Shown: positions 22,219 to 33,953 of the stretch, in pieces
Layout: each line of letters starts with the position of its first letter
How positions within the stretch are numbered: the first letter of the stretch is position 1
Source: Ancylostoma caninum
Lineage: Eukaryota > Nematoda > Chromadorea > Rhabditida > Ancylostomatidae
NCBI GenBank assembly: GCA_037903475.1
Contig: JBAJFG010000348.1
Location: forward strand, 310,001-374,000
Direction: 5' to 3'
Length of the DNA: 64,000 nucleotides
The notes under the pieces: model-generated
What the model saw: the letters and a program-made list of their open reading frames with translations, nothing else
Told to the model about the DNA's origin: nothing
Database searches by the model: none
Position numbers and translations under genes: made by a program

Positions 22219-25200
22219 GACACGTTGAAGGTGATCAAGCGATGCAAAGACATAAAGTTACGACCAACCAAAAATTAACCCTAACATGTAGTGGCCAGTA
22301 AAACAGGATGAGGAGGTAAGATGGGGAGATCTACCAAGAGGTGGGGGGAGGGAAGGAAGACCGTTGAGTTTCTATCATATCCTTTTCGGAAATAGTTTGA
22401 CTTTCTACTCCAGAGAGTCAGGTATGAAGACGCGGAGGGGGAGAAATGAGAACATGCGACGGCCACCGGATAAAGGAGGGTGCTCTACTGCTGAAGGGCC
22501 GCTATTGTGCTGCAGGTGGATCGCAGCTCATCGGTCGCTCCTTTTGCTTTTCTTCGAACTTCTCTGAGTATAAACTATTATGTATCTGGATTTATTGCAA
22601 AATGAACCACAGGGAGCAGTTCTAAGTGAAATTCGTCCCCAGGATGATTTTGTTAGTAATGCAACAAATGCATATATGTACAAATAAACCTACCATATAC
22701 ACTAAAAATAAATGACGATAATTCCAATTCTCAGGTCAAACCTGTGGGGGGAACTCATTGTAATCACAGCTCACCCACCGTTTTTTTGTTTTATGCAGTT
22801 GACAACTTTGTTTTAAACTAGGGAAAAGAATAGCTACAGGAGGTATCAGCAGTCTTAACCAGCTTCCCCGCGCTACCCAAAGGGAGAGTGAAGAGACCAG
22901 CGTGATATGTGGATGCGCAGACAACCAAAGACGGCAAAGGCGCAGATGATGCGGCAAGTGCAGAAGGAATCGAACCGTTGGAGTTTTCTGTAGCTATAGG
23001 CATAAAATTCGTCATTATTATAGCTATGCGAGAGATGGATAATCGCTCCAAATTCCCTAAAATAAGACTGACGTTCTATCATAAGATGCATTATCTCCTG
23101 ACCTCGTGCCTGTACCCTTTCCATGGTGAACGCCTCACAAGTGCAAGCTGATTAAGCCAGGAAATTGTCGCAAAATGACCTTTCCCCTTTGTACTAATCA
23201 AAAATGCGGCCACATGCAAACAGATAAATTCCACAAAGGGCCTTTGCCCTCCAGGGACGCAGCACATGTGAAATGCTTTTTCTTTTGGATTACATGCCAA
23301 AGTACGACCACGCTAGATACGCCATTGTTCTTCTGCGGGCGATCCGAGTGCTGGATGTGAGCTGGGGATTGAAAGATGCGTTCTCTTCTTTATGTATTAC
23401 ACTTAATGGTGCACCTTTAGAAGTGAGAAAAGCCAATAAATTTTCTAAATAGTTTCCTAAATGAATTAAGGGTCCACATGAGTGATCCATGACAGGAGAA
23501 CATTTCCATCTCTACTATCTACGGGAAGTCTCTTGACGTCGTTATGTTTCTACTCTTGTCGTCCTTGCTGGCTAATTTTCCTATCGAAGCCAAATAGATC
23601 GTCCAATTCCTTCCGCTTTCGACCTGCCTCTAAACCTCCCAAGACCCTGTTAATGAAGGATTAAGCATTTGCTGAGAATTAATTTCCGCTTCGGAAGTAC
23701 TCTGAAAATTTACGAAGGGATAAACGAAGGCAGGCCTAGCGAAGGTGCTTCTGATGATTTAAACGTTTTTTCTTCCCTCCAGAGGGAATCGAGGAAGGCT
23801 GCTAAGATATTTGACCTAAGAAGCCGGTAAACCAACCACACAGCACACATGCATTCTTCAAGACCTCGCCGTCGGGCTATAGATAACAAGAGTTCGCTGT
23901 TTATAGGTCAAGAGGCTCGCCGAAAAAAAAAAGAGCACGTCACCGTGACACTGAACAGACGTGTATGAGGGATCTCTGGGCTGAGGCTGGGCGATTTGTT
24001 TGCGGTCTGCGATGGAAACCATGGTTCCTATTTGACTGGGAGGATGGCAGCTGAATGGGGTCCGAATCTACATCTGTGACGTCATCATTTACGAAAAGGA
24101 AATAGATGCTTTTCAATCTAAACGTATTTCCTGGATGGTGGATATAGTAAAGCCTAGGAAGAAAGGATAGAAGTGCGAAACTTTTGCTATTTTAAAGAAT
24201 GATCAAGCAGTTAGCGGAGCACAGGTGACACTATACCTTGGACTGAATAAAAATTGAATGATTTACTGCGATTTAATTCTTTTTTGTTTAGTCTCTCTGA
24301 ATATCAATTTAATCTGCATTCTTCACTTGATTTCGTCGTCAGTCAGTGGAAATCAGTAGTCGAACCGAATACTCGAAGAAGAATAAACATTACATTTGTT
24401 TCTACCTTTCCTCCAACGCCGTAGGACTTCCCCTATTGTTCAAACAGTTCGACTTATTCCAACTTGAGTATTCTGTTTCAATTATTGATTTCTTAATTTT
24501 GAAACCTCATTCGGTCCTAATTACAGTAATAAGAGTGCGCTTCAAAGACGGTCGTGAAATTCTAAAACGCTGATTCGCGCCTATTCCGTTTTTACTTCAG
24601 AAAAAGTAAAGGAAATTCGGAATATTGCAAAATTCCATGCATTCGTCTTTTGAATACACTTAATACCTTATTTGGGTCTAGTTGCGCTAAGGGAAAAGGC
24701 CTTTTAAAGGCGGTCCCACAGCGTTTCAAATTCAGAATAGTGCAGTAGAAATCTATTGTAGAAAATTCCGGGAAGTTTCTGCAGGTTACATACCAGGCTG
24801 GAAGCGATGGCTCATATCATTACTTCGAAAAACTCGAGTAGTCTTCCGAAGCTAGAGCTTTTTTACAGTGGACGATGTATTTCTCGGTTTCTATTTTGGC
24901 AGATTCCCCTTTTATAGTGTATTTGCGTAGAATTTCGTATATGATTTAAATTCAACTCCTTATGCACATTTTCAATCGGTTCTATCTTTTTTCATTTTAT
25001 TATACATCTTGTTTAACTGCTGTAGAACAGATTCGTGACGTTGTTGCAAAAGCGCTTTTTCTCCTTCCGCGCCGAATTTAGCATTTCCGAGAAATTCCTT
25101 TTCCGACGGAAAAAGGAAAACTCTATGAGATTACGTGGGGAATTCGGTGAATCTTGCGAAATGCACAGACTCTGCATCTAAAAGTGCACGTCCTCGCTGA

Positions 25201-26266
25201 GACGTTTCGGACAATGCTCTGTCGTAGGCGTGACGACGAAAAACAAGGAGCCTGCAGAAAGACGGAAACTACAAAGCAGTCATGTGAGGGATAAGCTCAC
25301 AAAAGCCTAGGAACAAGTGAATACTATGGAATTTGTTGGAATTATCATTCAATATGTCATTGGATTTGCTGGATTTTTCCGAGTCTTTTCTCTACACTAA
25401 ATGGTTAAGTACTGGTAATGTGGCATAGCTATGGAGATATACGGCTGCGCTTCTCTGGGTGCATTCCTCCTCGTAGTATCCTAAAGATTCCATGAGTTCT
25501 ATGCATGCCCGTAAAGTCAGGACATCCAATTTTGAAATAGTAGATTCATTTAGGAGAGATGAAGAGAAAAAAGGAAAGGAGGCCGACCTGAACTACGTAT
25601 AACTAGCGGTTGTTCCAGAGAATAATCTCCTTTTTGGGTCTTCTTTTGTATCTTCTAAGCATTTACTACTTCTTTATCCTTGGATATCTGGACGATCGAG
25701 TCAGTTCTCCTTCTATGATATTGGTAAATAACTTCTAAGGTTCCACAAGGTCTGAATACACCTTTAAATCATCACAACTGTCTTTCAAGATGTAGCTGAA
25801 TGAACAACCCTTTCTCAATTCCTTTTGCATAGTTCGCTGTTTTATTTACCTGTTACTTTGGTTCCCTTGCCTGGCGCACCTTGACTGCAGTCGATGAATA
25901 ACCGAATAAATACACTTAGTTCACATCATTTCATCCTTCAATTATCTTCTTTCAATCGCCTCAGTGCTGCGCAAAGGAACCTAATATGAAAGCTAATGGA
26001 GGGTTCTAAGTGCACATCCCAAAGAGCACCGCCGCGTTTCTAATTCTGCCCTCCTTCTTTTCTTATTGCATTTGTCAACGAACCGTGCCCCGGGGCGCAT
26101 TTTTTGCCGTTCTCCCAAAATGGAAGGCTTAATCTTGAATGCAATCTGCAACAATGCCCAGGCTTGCTAATGGACCACCCAGAGAAGAAGGAAACCTCGG
26201 TGTTTCCCTTCGAGGGAAGTGAGGTCGATTTTAGGCTTTAAGAGTGTGGCTTCGAAAAATGAATGC
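22219..26266. other. 4-kb stretch without a supportable gene
   Basis: Many short frames on both strands, none with recognisable motifs. No RNA gene or transposon ends were seen. Several blocks of mixed base composition could hide short exons that I cannot connect. Confidence 0.4.
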
Positions 26267-26895
26267 TCTACTACTCAGAACCCATAAACAAGTTGTCTGC
26301 CCAACCTTTCCCATGAACAAATTGCAAACAAGCTTTTGACTAGCAAATCGCTGTTGACAAATTGGACTCCATCGCATCACTCAAAACCAAGTTGCCGACA
26401 AGCATTTCTCCCGGGAACTTGTCGAAGGAAAAACAAGTTGTCAACCAGCTTTTTTAAAAACAATTTGTCAGCAAGCCTTTAGTCGGATACGCTGTTGATA
26501 ACCTTTCAGGTCAATGAGAGACCGCCAATTTCTCGTTCGTACCCGCATGCGATGGAACCCTTGAGGACACCAGGGCAGTGTTCACCAAAGCACGATTTTA
26601 GAAAAGCATTTTAGTTGACAGAAAAAGTTTTAGGAAAATTTCTTCTAGCAACTGAAGGACGGTCTCGCCATTCAGGACTAGTGTTACTCCGGGGAATTTT
26701 GTAGAGTTGACAGATTATCACTGAAGAACTGGCGACAGCAAGTTGTCGACGGCTTTATACGGCCAACAAACTGTCGACAACGAAGGGTGAAAGCAAGTTG
26801 CCGACGAGCTTTTGGGCGAGCAAGTTTCAGACGAGTTCAGAAACTTGCCTTCCAAATGTTTGTCGACAGGGCGTTTTGGGGTTCTGAGTAGTAGA
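26267..26895. mobile_element. Inverted-repeat element with internal minisatellite I
   Basis: The ends TCTACTACTCAGAACCC (26267) and, on the opposite strand, the same word ending at 26895 define a 629-bp unit. Inside, degenerate copies of a CAAGTTGTCGACAAGC-type motif recur many times, for example at about 26290, 26390, 26430, 26740 and 26790, in both polarities because the motif is itself near-palindromic around GTCGAC. There is no coding capacity. The structure resembles a foldback-type or satellite-bearing nonautonomous element. Confidence 0.65.
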
Positions 26896-26910
26896 CTTCA
26901 CTGCACTCTC

Positions 26911-27511
26911 TGATGTTCATTGACGATACATTTGGCAAGAGAATGTGTTTGACGATATGATTTACGGGATAAAATTTTGTTTGGCAATATGATTTACGGG
27001 AGAATGAGTGAAGAGCCTGTTTGACGATACATTTGGCAAGAGAATCTGTTGACGATACATTTTACGGGTGTTTGGCGATAAAAAGGGAAGGGAATCTGCT
27101 GACGATACATTTGACGAGGTTTGTTTGACGATACATATGGCAAGGTTTGCGTGACGACACATTTTACGGGTGTTCTGATAAGGCGTTCATTTCATTCTTA
27201 GCTGGAGACTCAACCATCGGCGGTGTCGATCCGGATGGCTCAGCTGGTAAGGCAGTGGACTCCTAAGATTGATATCATGGTACAATTCCTGATGATATCG
27301 AATTTTTGCGCGGTTGATAACCCTTTTGTTTGACGGTACATTTGGCGAGGTTTGCGTGGCGATACATTTGACGGGGTTTGCATGGCGATATATTTTACGG
27401 GACTTCTTGTTTGGCAATACATTTGGCGGGCTTTGTTTGCCTAGCTAGATGGCAAGCTCGTTTTCGAGGTTGCCAAACAAACCTCGCCAAATGTATCGTC
27501 AATGAACATCA
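26911..27511. mobile_element. Inverted-repeat element with internal minisatellite II
   Basis: The termini TGATGTTCATTGACGATACA (26911) and its complement (ending 27511) are about 30 bp and nearly perfect. The interior holds about 13 degenerate direct copies, 23-40 bp each, of a unit with consensus close to TTTGACGATACATTTGGCRAG. The inner part of each terminus is itself one such unit. The array is interrupted at about 27180-27320 by a unique segment with a tRNA A-box-like word. The element starts 15 bp after the previous one ends. Confidence 0.7.
27220..27275 (+). other. tRNA-like A-box sequence, no B-box
   Basis: TGGCTCAGCTGG at 27236-27247 fits the tRNA A-box consensus TRGYNNARNNGG and is preceded by GATCCGGA, so it resembles the 5' half of a tRNA. 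No B-box or acceptor-stem partner follows, so it is not a functional tRNA gene. Confidence 0.4.
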
Positions 27512-28382
27512 CAGCTGTGAGTTAATTCAAAGGCTCACACCTTCGGTTAACTGGCAGCTTTTGGTTCCTCCGCCAAGAGCCCTATCGATGGAGACATCTG
27601 GGTATACGATAGTCTCTATTTTGGAATGTACATTTCAGATATGAAGAATAGGACGTTCACTGCCCTTCTGACACCCACTTTCGTTTCATTTACCCAGACA
27701 GTTATTCAAAAAACATGTAAATGAAAATTTCACAATTTTAATGACAGAATCATCTGGTCCTTGTCCCCCTACGTGAAATGTGAAAAGTCCCTGGACCTAG
27801 ATCCTTGTCCTATTTGATTTCTTAGATGAATAATCGAGCCCTTTCTGTTTTGATCGAATTGTTTATATTCTGCCGTCTTGCCCACCAACCTTTGCTGGAA
27901 CCGCTCTCGTTCTTGCAGAGCATCCAGAAACAATCATTCAAACATCAAAGAATGGTTACGGATTAGACCTGCACCAGAGCGATGGCTACACTGCGACCAT
28001 CTAAGCACAGCTGTTGCGCATTGCCATAAATTTTCCTGTGCGTTCAGTTTCCTTTTCGCTCAAACATTATGAACAGCCTAGAAAATTCCACGAAAAGCGT
28101 TTCTTTTCGACTTGTTTGGGGGTCACAGGGCAAAAGTAGACACAGGGCAAAAGCCGCTTGCCGTTTTCAGGCAGAATTCTAGTATTTATTATCTCGTTTT
28201 GTTCGAGGGTAAAGGAATATCTCGAAAGGCCAAGTATGTATGTCTCGATGACGTGAGAGGGAGAATCGAAGGCGAACAACTTCTCTTGCCTCCCTGTGCA
28301 CAAGAGGAGGTGCCTTTGAGCTGATTCCTCCTGGACTAAGCATGGAATGCATTGATCACGTGGCGCCCACACATCTACAGAT
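27512..28382. other. No supportable gene
   Basis: A short direct repeat (ACAGGGCAAAAG twice) lies at about 28127-28152. The - strand frame 28393-28067 is not recognisable. Confidence 0.4.
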
Positions 28383-30191
28383 GGGGTCGGCAACGGATGC
28401 TAATTGCCTCACGCCGCCTCATGCCGCCTCACGCAACGCCGGCCCTCAGGTAAAAGTGATGTTATTTGGCTGGAAAAACAATAATTCGCCAAGATTTTTC
28501 TGTTAAAGGACTAGATTCACTCCCAGTTCACAACGAAGCAAAAATTTGTCTTCATGCTCTCACTTCGATTTTTATCAAAATTTCAAATGTTGCGAGTTCG
28601 TGGCGATACATGCTTCTCTTACGTGACCTCTTGATAGAGTTTGATTCAGATTTGTAGAGCACACCTTGTGTTGTACCAAAATTTCGCGGAAATACCGATT
28701 GCTACCTCACACATCAACCAGTATGCAACGGCAAAGTAGTGGTGGTAAGAAATTTTAGCACGAAGTAGACCTTATTTAGTATAGGTTCTTTTTCTAAGTT
28801 ATCAATATCAGTTCTGACACTATTCTCTATCTCTACAGTTGGGTTAGAAGCCAACAGCACTAGAAAGACTGTTTTCCGGAAAGTTTTATTTTTCACAACT
28901 AAAAATTCAAAGGCAAGGCTTGGTGACTTGGCTGCGCCTCAAGGCTGTCAATAACCATTCCTTCTCGCATGATCGGAACATTCCTTCTGCTCCTTCCTTT
29001 ATCATCTAGTCTTCACCCATTTTTTGCTTCAAAATAGCAGTAGACCATTTAAAAGGTAGAGAATAAATTCACAAGTGCCAGAGTGGTTATGTTACCATAA
29101 AATGAAAACAAAACTTCTGAATGGGTTGAATGAAAGTAGTCCTGTGAAATAAAGTGCTGCAAATGCTGCTCAAACATGAAATAGAAGAAGGAAATGACGC
29201 TATAATACCTACTTTGGTCGTCCACTGACCTCACAGTCCTTATAGCAAGATTTTGATGTGATAAATAGCGCCGGCGGTTAGGTCATTGTTTACCCTTTAG
29301 TATTGACCTCTTACTTCTCAGTTTTTGGAGGTGTGATAACGGGATTTCTTTTGGCAACGTGTCCTATTACCTCAGAGGAAGAACTCATGAAACGTTTACC
29401 CGATAGAAGGAGGAAAAAGATTGATTAAATTTGGAGTAATATTCTGAGAAATGAAGTGCAATTTCCTTTATTATTCGACGTCCCATAAGAAAAATTTTCA
29501 GACCATTCATACTTGCATTACCTAGCTTCTGATTTTATCACTGCTCACTCCGAAAAGTGTTTCCCATCCAGTATTCAGGTGAGATTAGGAATATTCCGAT
29601 CATGCGAGAAGGAATGGTTATTGACAGCCTTGAGGCGCAGCCAAGTCACCAAGCCTTGCCTTTGAATTTTTAGTTGTGAAAAATAAAACTTTCCGGGAAA
29701 CAGTCTTTCTAGTGCTGTTGGCTTCTAACCCAACTGTAGAGATAGAGAATAGTGTCAGACCTGATATTGATAACTTAGAAAAAGAACCTATACTAAATAA
29801 GGTCTACTTCGTGGTAAAATTTCTTACCACCACTACTTTGCCGTTGCATACTGATTGATGTGTGAGGTAGCAATCGGTATTTCCGCGAAACTTTGGTACA
29901 ACACAAGGTGTGCTCTACAAATCTGAATCAAACTCTATCAAGAGGTCACGCAAGAGAAGCATGTATCGCCACGAACTCGCAACATTTGAAATTTTGATAA
30001 AAATCGAAGTGAGAGCATGAAAACAAATTTTTGCTTCATTGTGACACTGGGAGTGAATCTAGTCCTTGTACAGAAAAATCTTGGCGAATTATTCTTTTTC
30101 CAGCCAAATAACATCACTTTCACCTGAGGACCGGCATTGCGTGAGGCGGCGTGAGGCGGCGTGAGGCAATTAGCACTCGGCAAGCGACCCC
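28383..30191. mobile_element. 1.8-kb element with about 605-bp inverted arms
   Basis: The left arm (28383-28986) and right arm (29585-30191) are near-identical inverted copies, separated by a 598-bp unique spacer (28987-29584). Both arms start GGGGTCG and carry, 30 bp in, a triple GCCGCCTCACGC-type motif. The same 60-codon frame beginning MKNKTF occurs in each arm, but I do not recognise it. No transposase frame was seen in the spacer. It could be a nonautonomous long-TIR transposon (foldback or Mutator-like) or a local inverted duplication. No clear target duplication was found. Confidence 0.75.
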
Positions 30192-33100
30192 ACCGTACAT
30201 ACGTATATGTGTATAAGGAAATCGAACGGAGTGCAGAGAACTTCATATTGTGTCGGCCGGCTAAAGTTCCCTGGTTTTGGTCCTGTGGGAGTATCCGATG
30301 CCGTTTTTAGACGCGTGAATTGAGAGACATAGACAAATGCATGGAACACTTGTTGGATCCATGGAATGGCGGGTGAGAGGGGCTGGAAACTACACGTATA
30401 GAAAGAGGAGCATGGTAGCAAGCTCCAACTTAGAGCGGATTGTTTAGTCAACTTCTCGCTTCCAGGATTATTTTTGTTCACGTGCTCCGAACATTTCGGA
30501 GGAAGAAAATTCTTTGTCCCCTTATGAAGCTTTTACAAATAAGAATTTGAAGTGCTACTCGTAAAATTTCTTAAAAAAACACATCGATTAGGTTCTGATG
30601 ACTCTAAAATGGTTCAATTTTCCTCTTACTTTCTCCCTTCTTACATACGTTTTTTATTAAAGCTTGCAGATTTCAGTTGTAGTTTATGCCACAATTATTG
30701 ATGTAATATGTGAATGAACAAATAAATAAGTGGATAAGCGAATGAGTAAGTTTTGAATAAACAGAAATTCGCAGTTTCAAAGCCAAGACTCCTTAGATGC
30801 CACTGACAGCTGCACTTTTCCGGAGACTGTGTTACTTGTTCCCAATGTCTTGATCTTTTTGTCGCCTTTGGTTTGGCCTGGAGCTCTTTTTCAGGGAGGT
30901 TCCACCGATCATCTCTGTGATTTGGTTACACATCTACAATGAGCGATTTTGAAACCAACCTGCGCAGTGGCACTTGAAAAAAACACCATTGTTTTACCAT
31001 CATCGTTGCAAACAGCTATTTATTGTTGTAACTAAAGTAAACGGGAAAATAAACTAAAAGACGAAAAGTTAGGAAATACTATCTCCAGGATTTGGGGGTT
31101 TTCTTAGTCGACTGAATTTGATCGTGCTCCAAATTGCTCTAAATATGGTTAACTCTAAGAAAAGTGCTTGATTTGAACGAAAAATTTTCGACAAATCACA
31201 TCAGAGGCACTCTATAGAGAAGACTTATAGTTTTCTTCCAGTCAGTATGAAAATAGGCTATCAGCATGTGGATGCTGACTAAACAAGGGTTCTCACTACG
31301 GGATTTTTCATAAATCTCATCTGCTTTTCGTCGTTTTTTTTCTGTTTCGGTCCATCTTACATTCGCGCAGAGTTCATTTGAGAGTCTAGGATGTGGTGGA
31401 AGTGCTACGTATGTATGTACATATGTAGGCTTTGTGGAGAGTGCCATGCAGATATATGACAAATCAAATGGGCCAGACCTAGATGGTCCTGCACGGCATG
31501 CTTTTGTCGTTTTACGGGTAAAAAATAATTTGCACAGCATCGTGCGACCCTGTCGAACGTGCTGGGCCACGCTTCGACCTCAAACGCGCTTCTAGAATGA
31601 TTCTACAATTCTGCTTCTTTAAATGCATCGAAAAAACGAAATAGTAAGTAGATGAGTAAATACCCTTACGGAAACAGAGCCCTATTACCTGAACTGTACT
31701 CTACTCGTTAACTTTTGCCACCGCTGCAGCCGCACAACTTTTGGAAGCGCCTCGGACATGGAAATGTTAATGGTTTGAGTCAGTTTCCCTTAAGTCATTT
31801 TCAGTTGAACGCTACTAAGATCTTGCCTAAATTCGCCCGAATATGTATAACTATGCAAATGGGTACTGTAGCAAAATGTCAACCGTTCCGCATGAATTAA
31901 TGTCCTTCACAAATCTTAATAGCAATTAGATAAGAAACCAGTTCTCGACAACGGCTAATATGTGGGCCAGATTAAGAAAAGAAAATAAAATCGCTTCCAA
32001 TCTTACATGTTAAACCTCCTCAGCAACGCTAAAATCCAATAGTTATGCTTTTTAAAATCTTCTAAATAATACCAAAATATAAGCCTCCGCATCTTCTTGA
32101 TCTCTACTGGCTGCGCTAATAGCGCAAATGAGCGGAGCAATCCTTCGAGTTCCGTGCTTACGACCTCTTACAAGTAAGCCATAGCATCCGTCGTAGTCTA
32201 CTATACATCTCTGGTTTTTAACCTGTTCACAGAACCGGTTCACTATCCTGCTATGAGCGCAATTTTTTGTACGAAATAACTAGCTCGCTACGCGCGGTTT
32301 TTGCTTGCAGCTACAATTTTTCTTTCGCCCCATCGTTTTCTTTCTGGGCCAAGCCATCTATTCTCTGGATCAGATTTTGTAAACAGTGCATAAGCGTTCT
32401 TACTGATACAGCTAGAGAACCCGCAGAAAAATTGAATTTTTGCTAGTGTGGGTTGACGGATAGTTGATGTATGCTCATGAGATGGCGTCAGTAAAATTAT
32501 GGGCCTCATTTATATTAGAGCGTCGTGAAAATTGATTCTGTAGAAATACGTTTTTCTTCGTTTTCTTTACCCTCACGCTCTTAGCTAAAGTGATTTCCAA
32601 TAAAAAAAATTATCCAACTAATTGAACTCTTCAAATGTTTCCCTATTTACTACGCGAAGTATATAAATAGAAATCTTAGCCCCTTTGGGGAGAAAGTATT
32701 GAGAGGGCTCCTGGATCCTGTTTACTCCCAATTAAAAATAGCGTTTAAGAGCTCCGCATCCTCAGAAACTATCAGAATCCTTTCCTACTCTTTGTTCATT
32801 TTCTACTTATTTGGTCTATTTGTTAATTGTGGTTACAGGAGCTGCACTCGGGATACAAGTGTACAAATTGACCATATCGGTAATCCTCATATCTCGAGGA
32901 AAAAACGTGAAATCCAGAAAAAGAAGAATAGGACGGAAGAGAGATAGAGAATAAAAATTCTCGTAAATTCTATGATGAGAGCAAAATTCTCCTGCCGTAA
33001 ATGTTGAAGGATACCGTTGCCAGGATGTGGTGCATAACTTAAATAATGTCTGTTGTGCTTTCACCTCAATTTAGTAACTTCGTGGGTGCAGAAAGTCTTT

Positions 33101-33900
33101 TTTCACAAATTTTCATATCGTGAGAAGCAATGTTTACGAACTGAGAGATAATCTCCACCAAGTCGATTTTTTATAATCACTCTTTTTTTGCGCACTCCCC
33201 GACATAGAACCGGGTTTGATCGTCTTTATCCTCGTTACATGTTGGACGAGTTCTCCGCCATTGTAGTATTTTCATAGCAGTAATATGTATGTGACGGGCG
33301 TGAAGGGCCAACAATTAGCCGGTGAGAATTGGAAAACCGAGGAGAGTGAACCAGAACGTCTCGACGCGTTCCTGCATCGTTTCGAGCCGGTTCCTGCGCG
33401 ATGGACATTGCGCTGTTAACGCGAACCCATACGTATCGTGCGCCGTCGCACGCCGGCATCTGTGGCTCTGCACCTTGGCGTCTCGAATACATCTACTTAT
33501 CCCAGCTAGGGTGCTATCTCCAAATCTACATCTGTTTCTAAGCTTCTTGCATTCTTATCTCTTCACAAGGTATCAGGATTCGTGAACGTTTTTGGGTAGA
33601 TTGTGGTCCTCTCTCTAGCCCATAAAGGGCATGTTCCCAAGACAGAAATTGTCGCCGTTGACTGTTTCCAACATCCGTTTTCTTTCCTTTCTCTTAGGAA
33701 TTTCTCGGATAAGATGCATCGATTTCTGCTTGAGAAAATCGTCCAGCCTGTTCCTGCGAGTAGCTTACACCTTTGAGGGAGCAAAGAATTCAAAATTTCT
33801 GTTGTAGACTACTATGTACTAAATAGTTCTTTGTACTAAAGTGGTTCTCTTGCATTTATTTATGCTTTGCCCTGGTTATACACTTCATTTTTTATTTGTA
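30192..33900. other. 3.7-kb stretch without a supportable gene
   Basis: A GC-rich patch at 33290-33490 lies about 500 bp upstream of the first elongase and could be part of its promoter region or an unassigned exon. The rest shows short frames only. Confidence 0.4.
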
Positions 33901-33953
33901 ATTTTTAGGTCCTGGGTAGCAACTAAACCTCGCCTCACCAAAAACGTCCTCAA

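Noticed and set aside
21945..22220. + strand ORF ending in (LFIY)n
   Set aside because: The repetitive tail is the translated TATT microsatellite.
26267..27511. CRISPR-like array
   Set aside because: The repeats are degenerate, unequal in spacing and without unique spacers, and the host is a nematode.
28714..28896. Short ORF beginning MKNKTF, repeated at 29676-29858
   Set aside because: Present in both arms of an inverted repeat. It is similar because the DNA is duplicated, and there is no independent sign of coding.
33285..33490. GC-rich patch upstream of elongase A as an extra exon
   Set aside because: No splice sites join it to the ATG exon in frame. It is left as possible promoter sequence.
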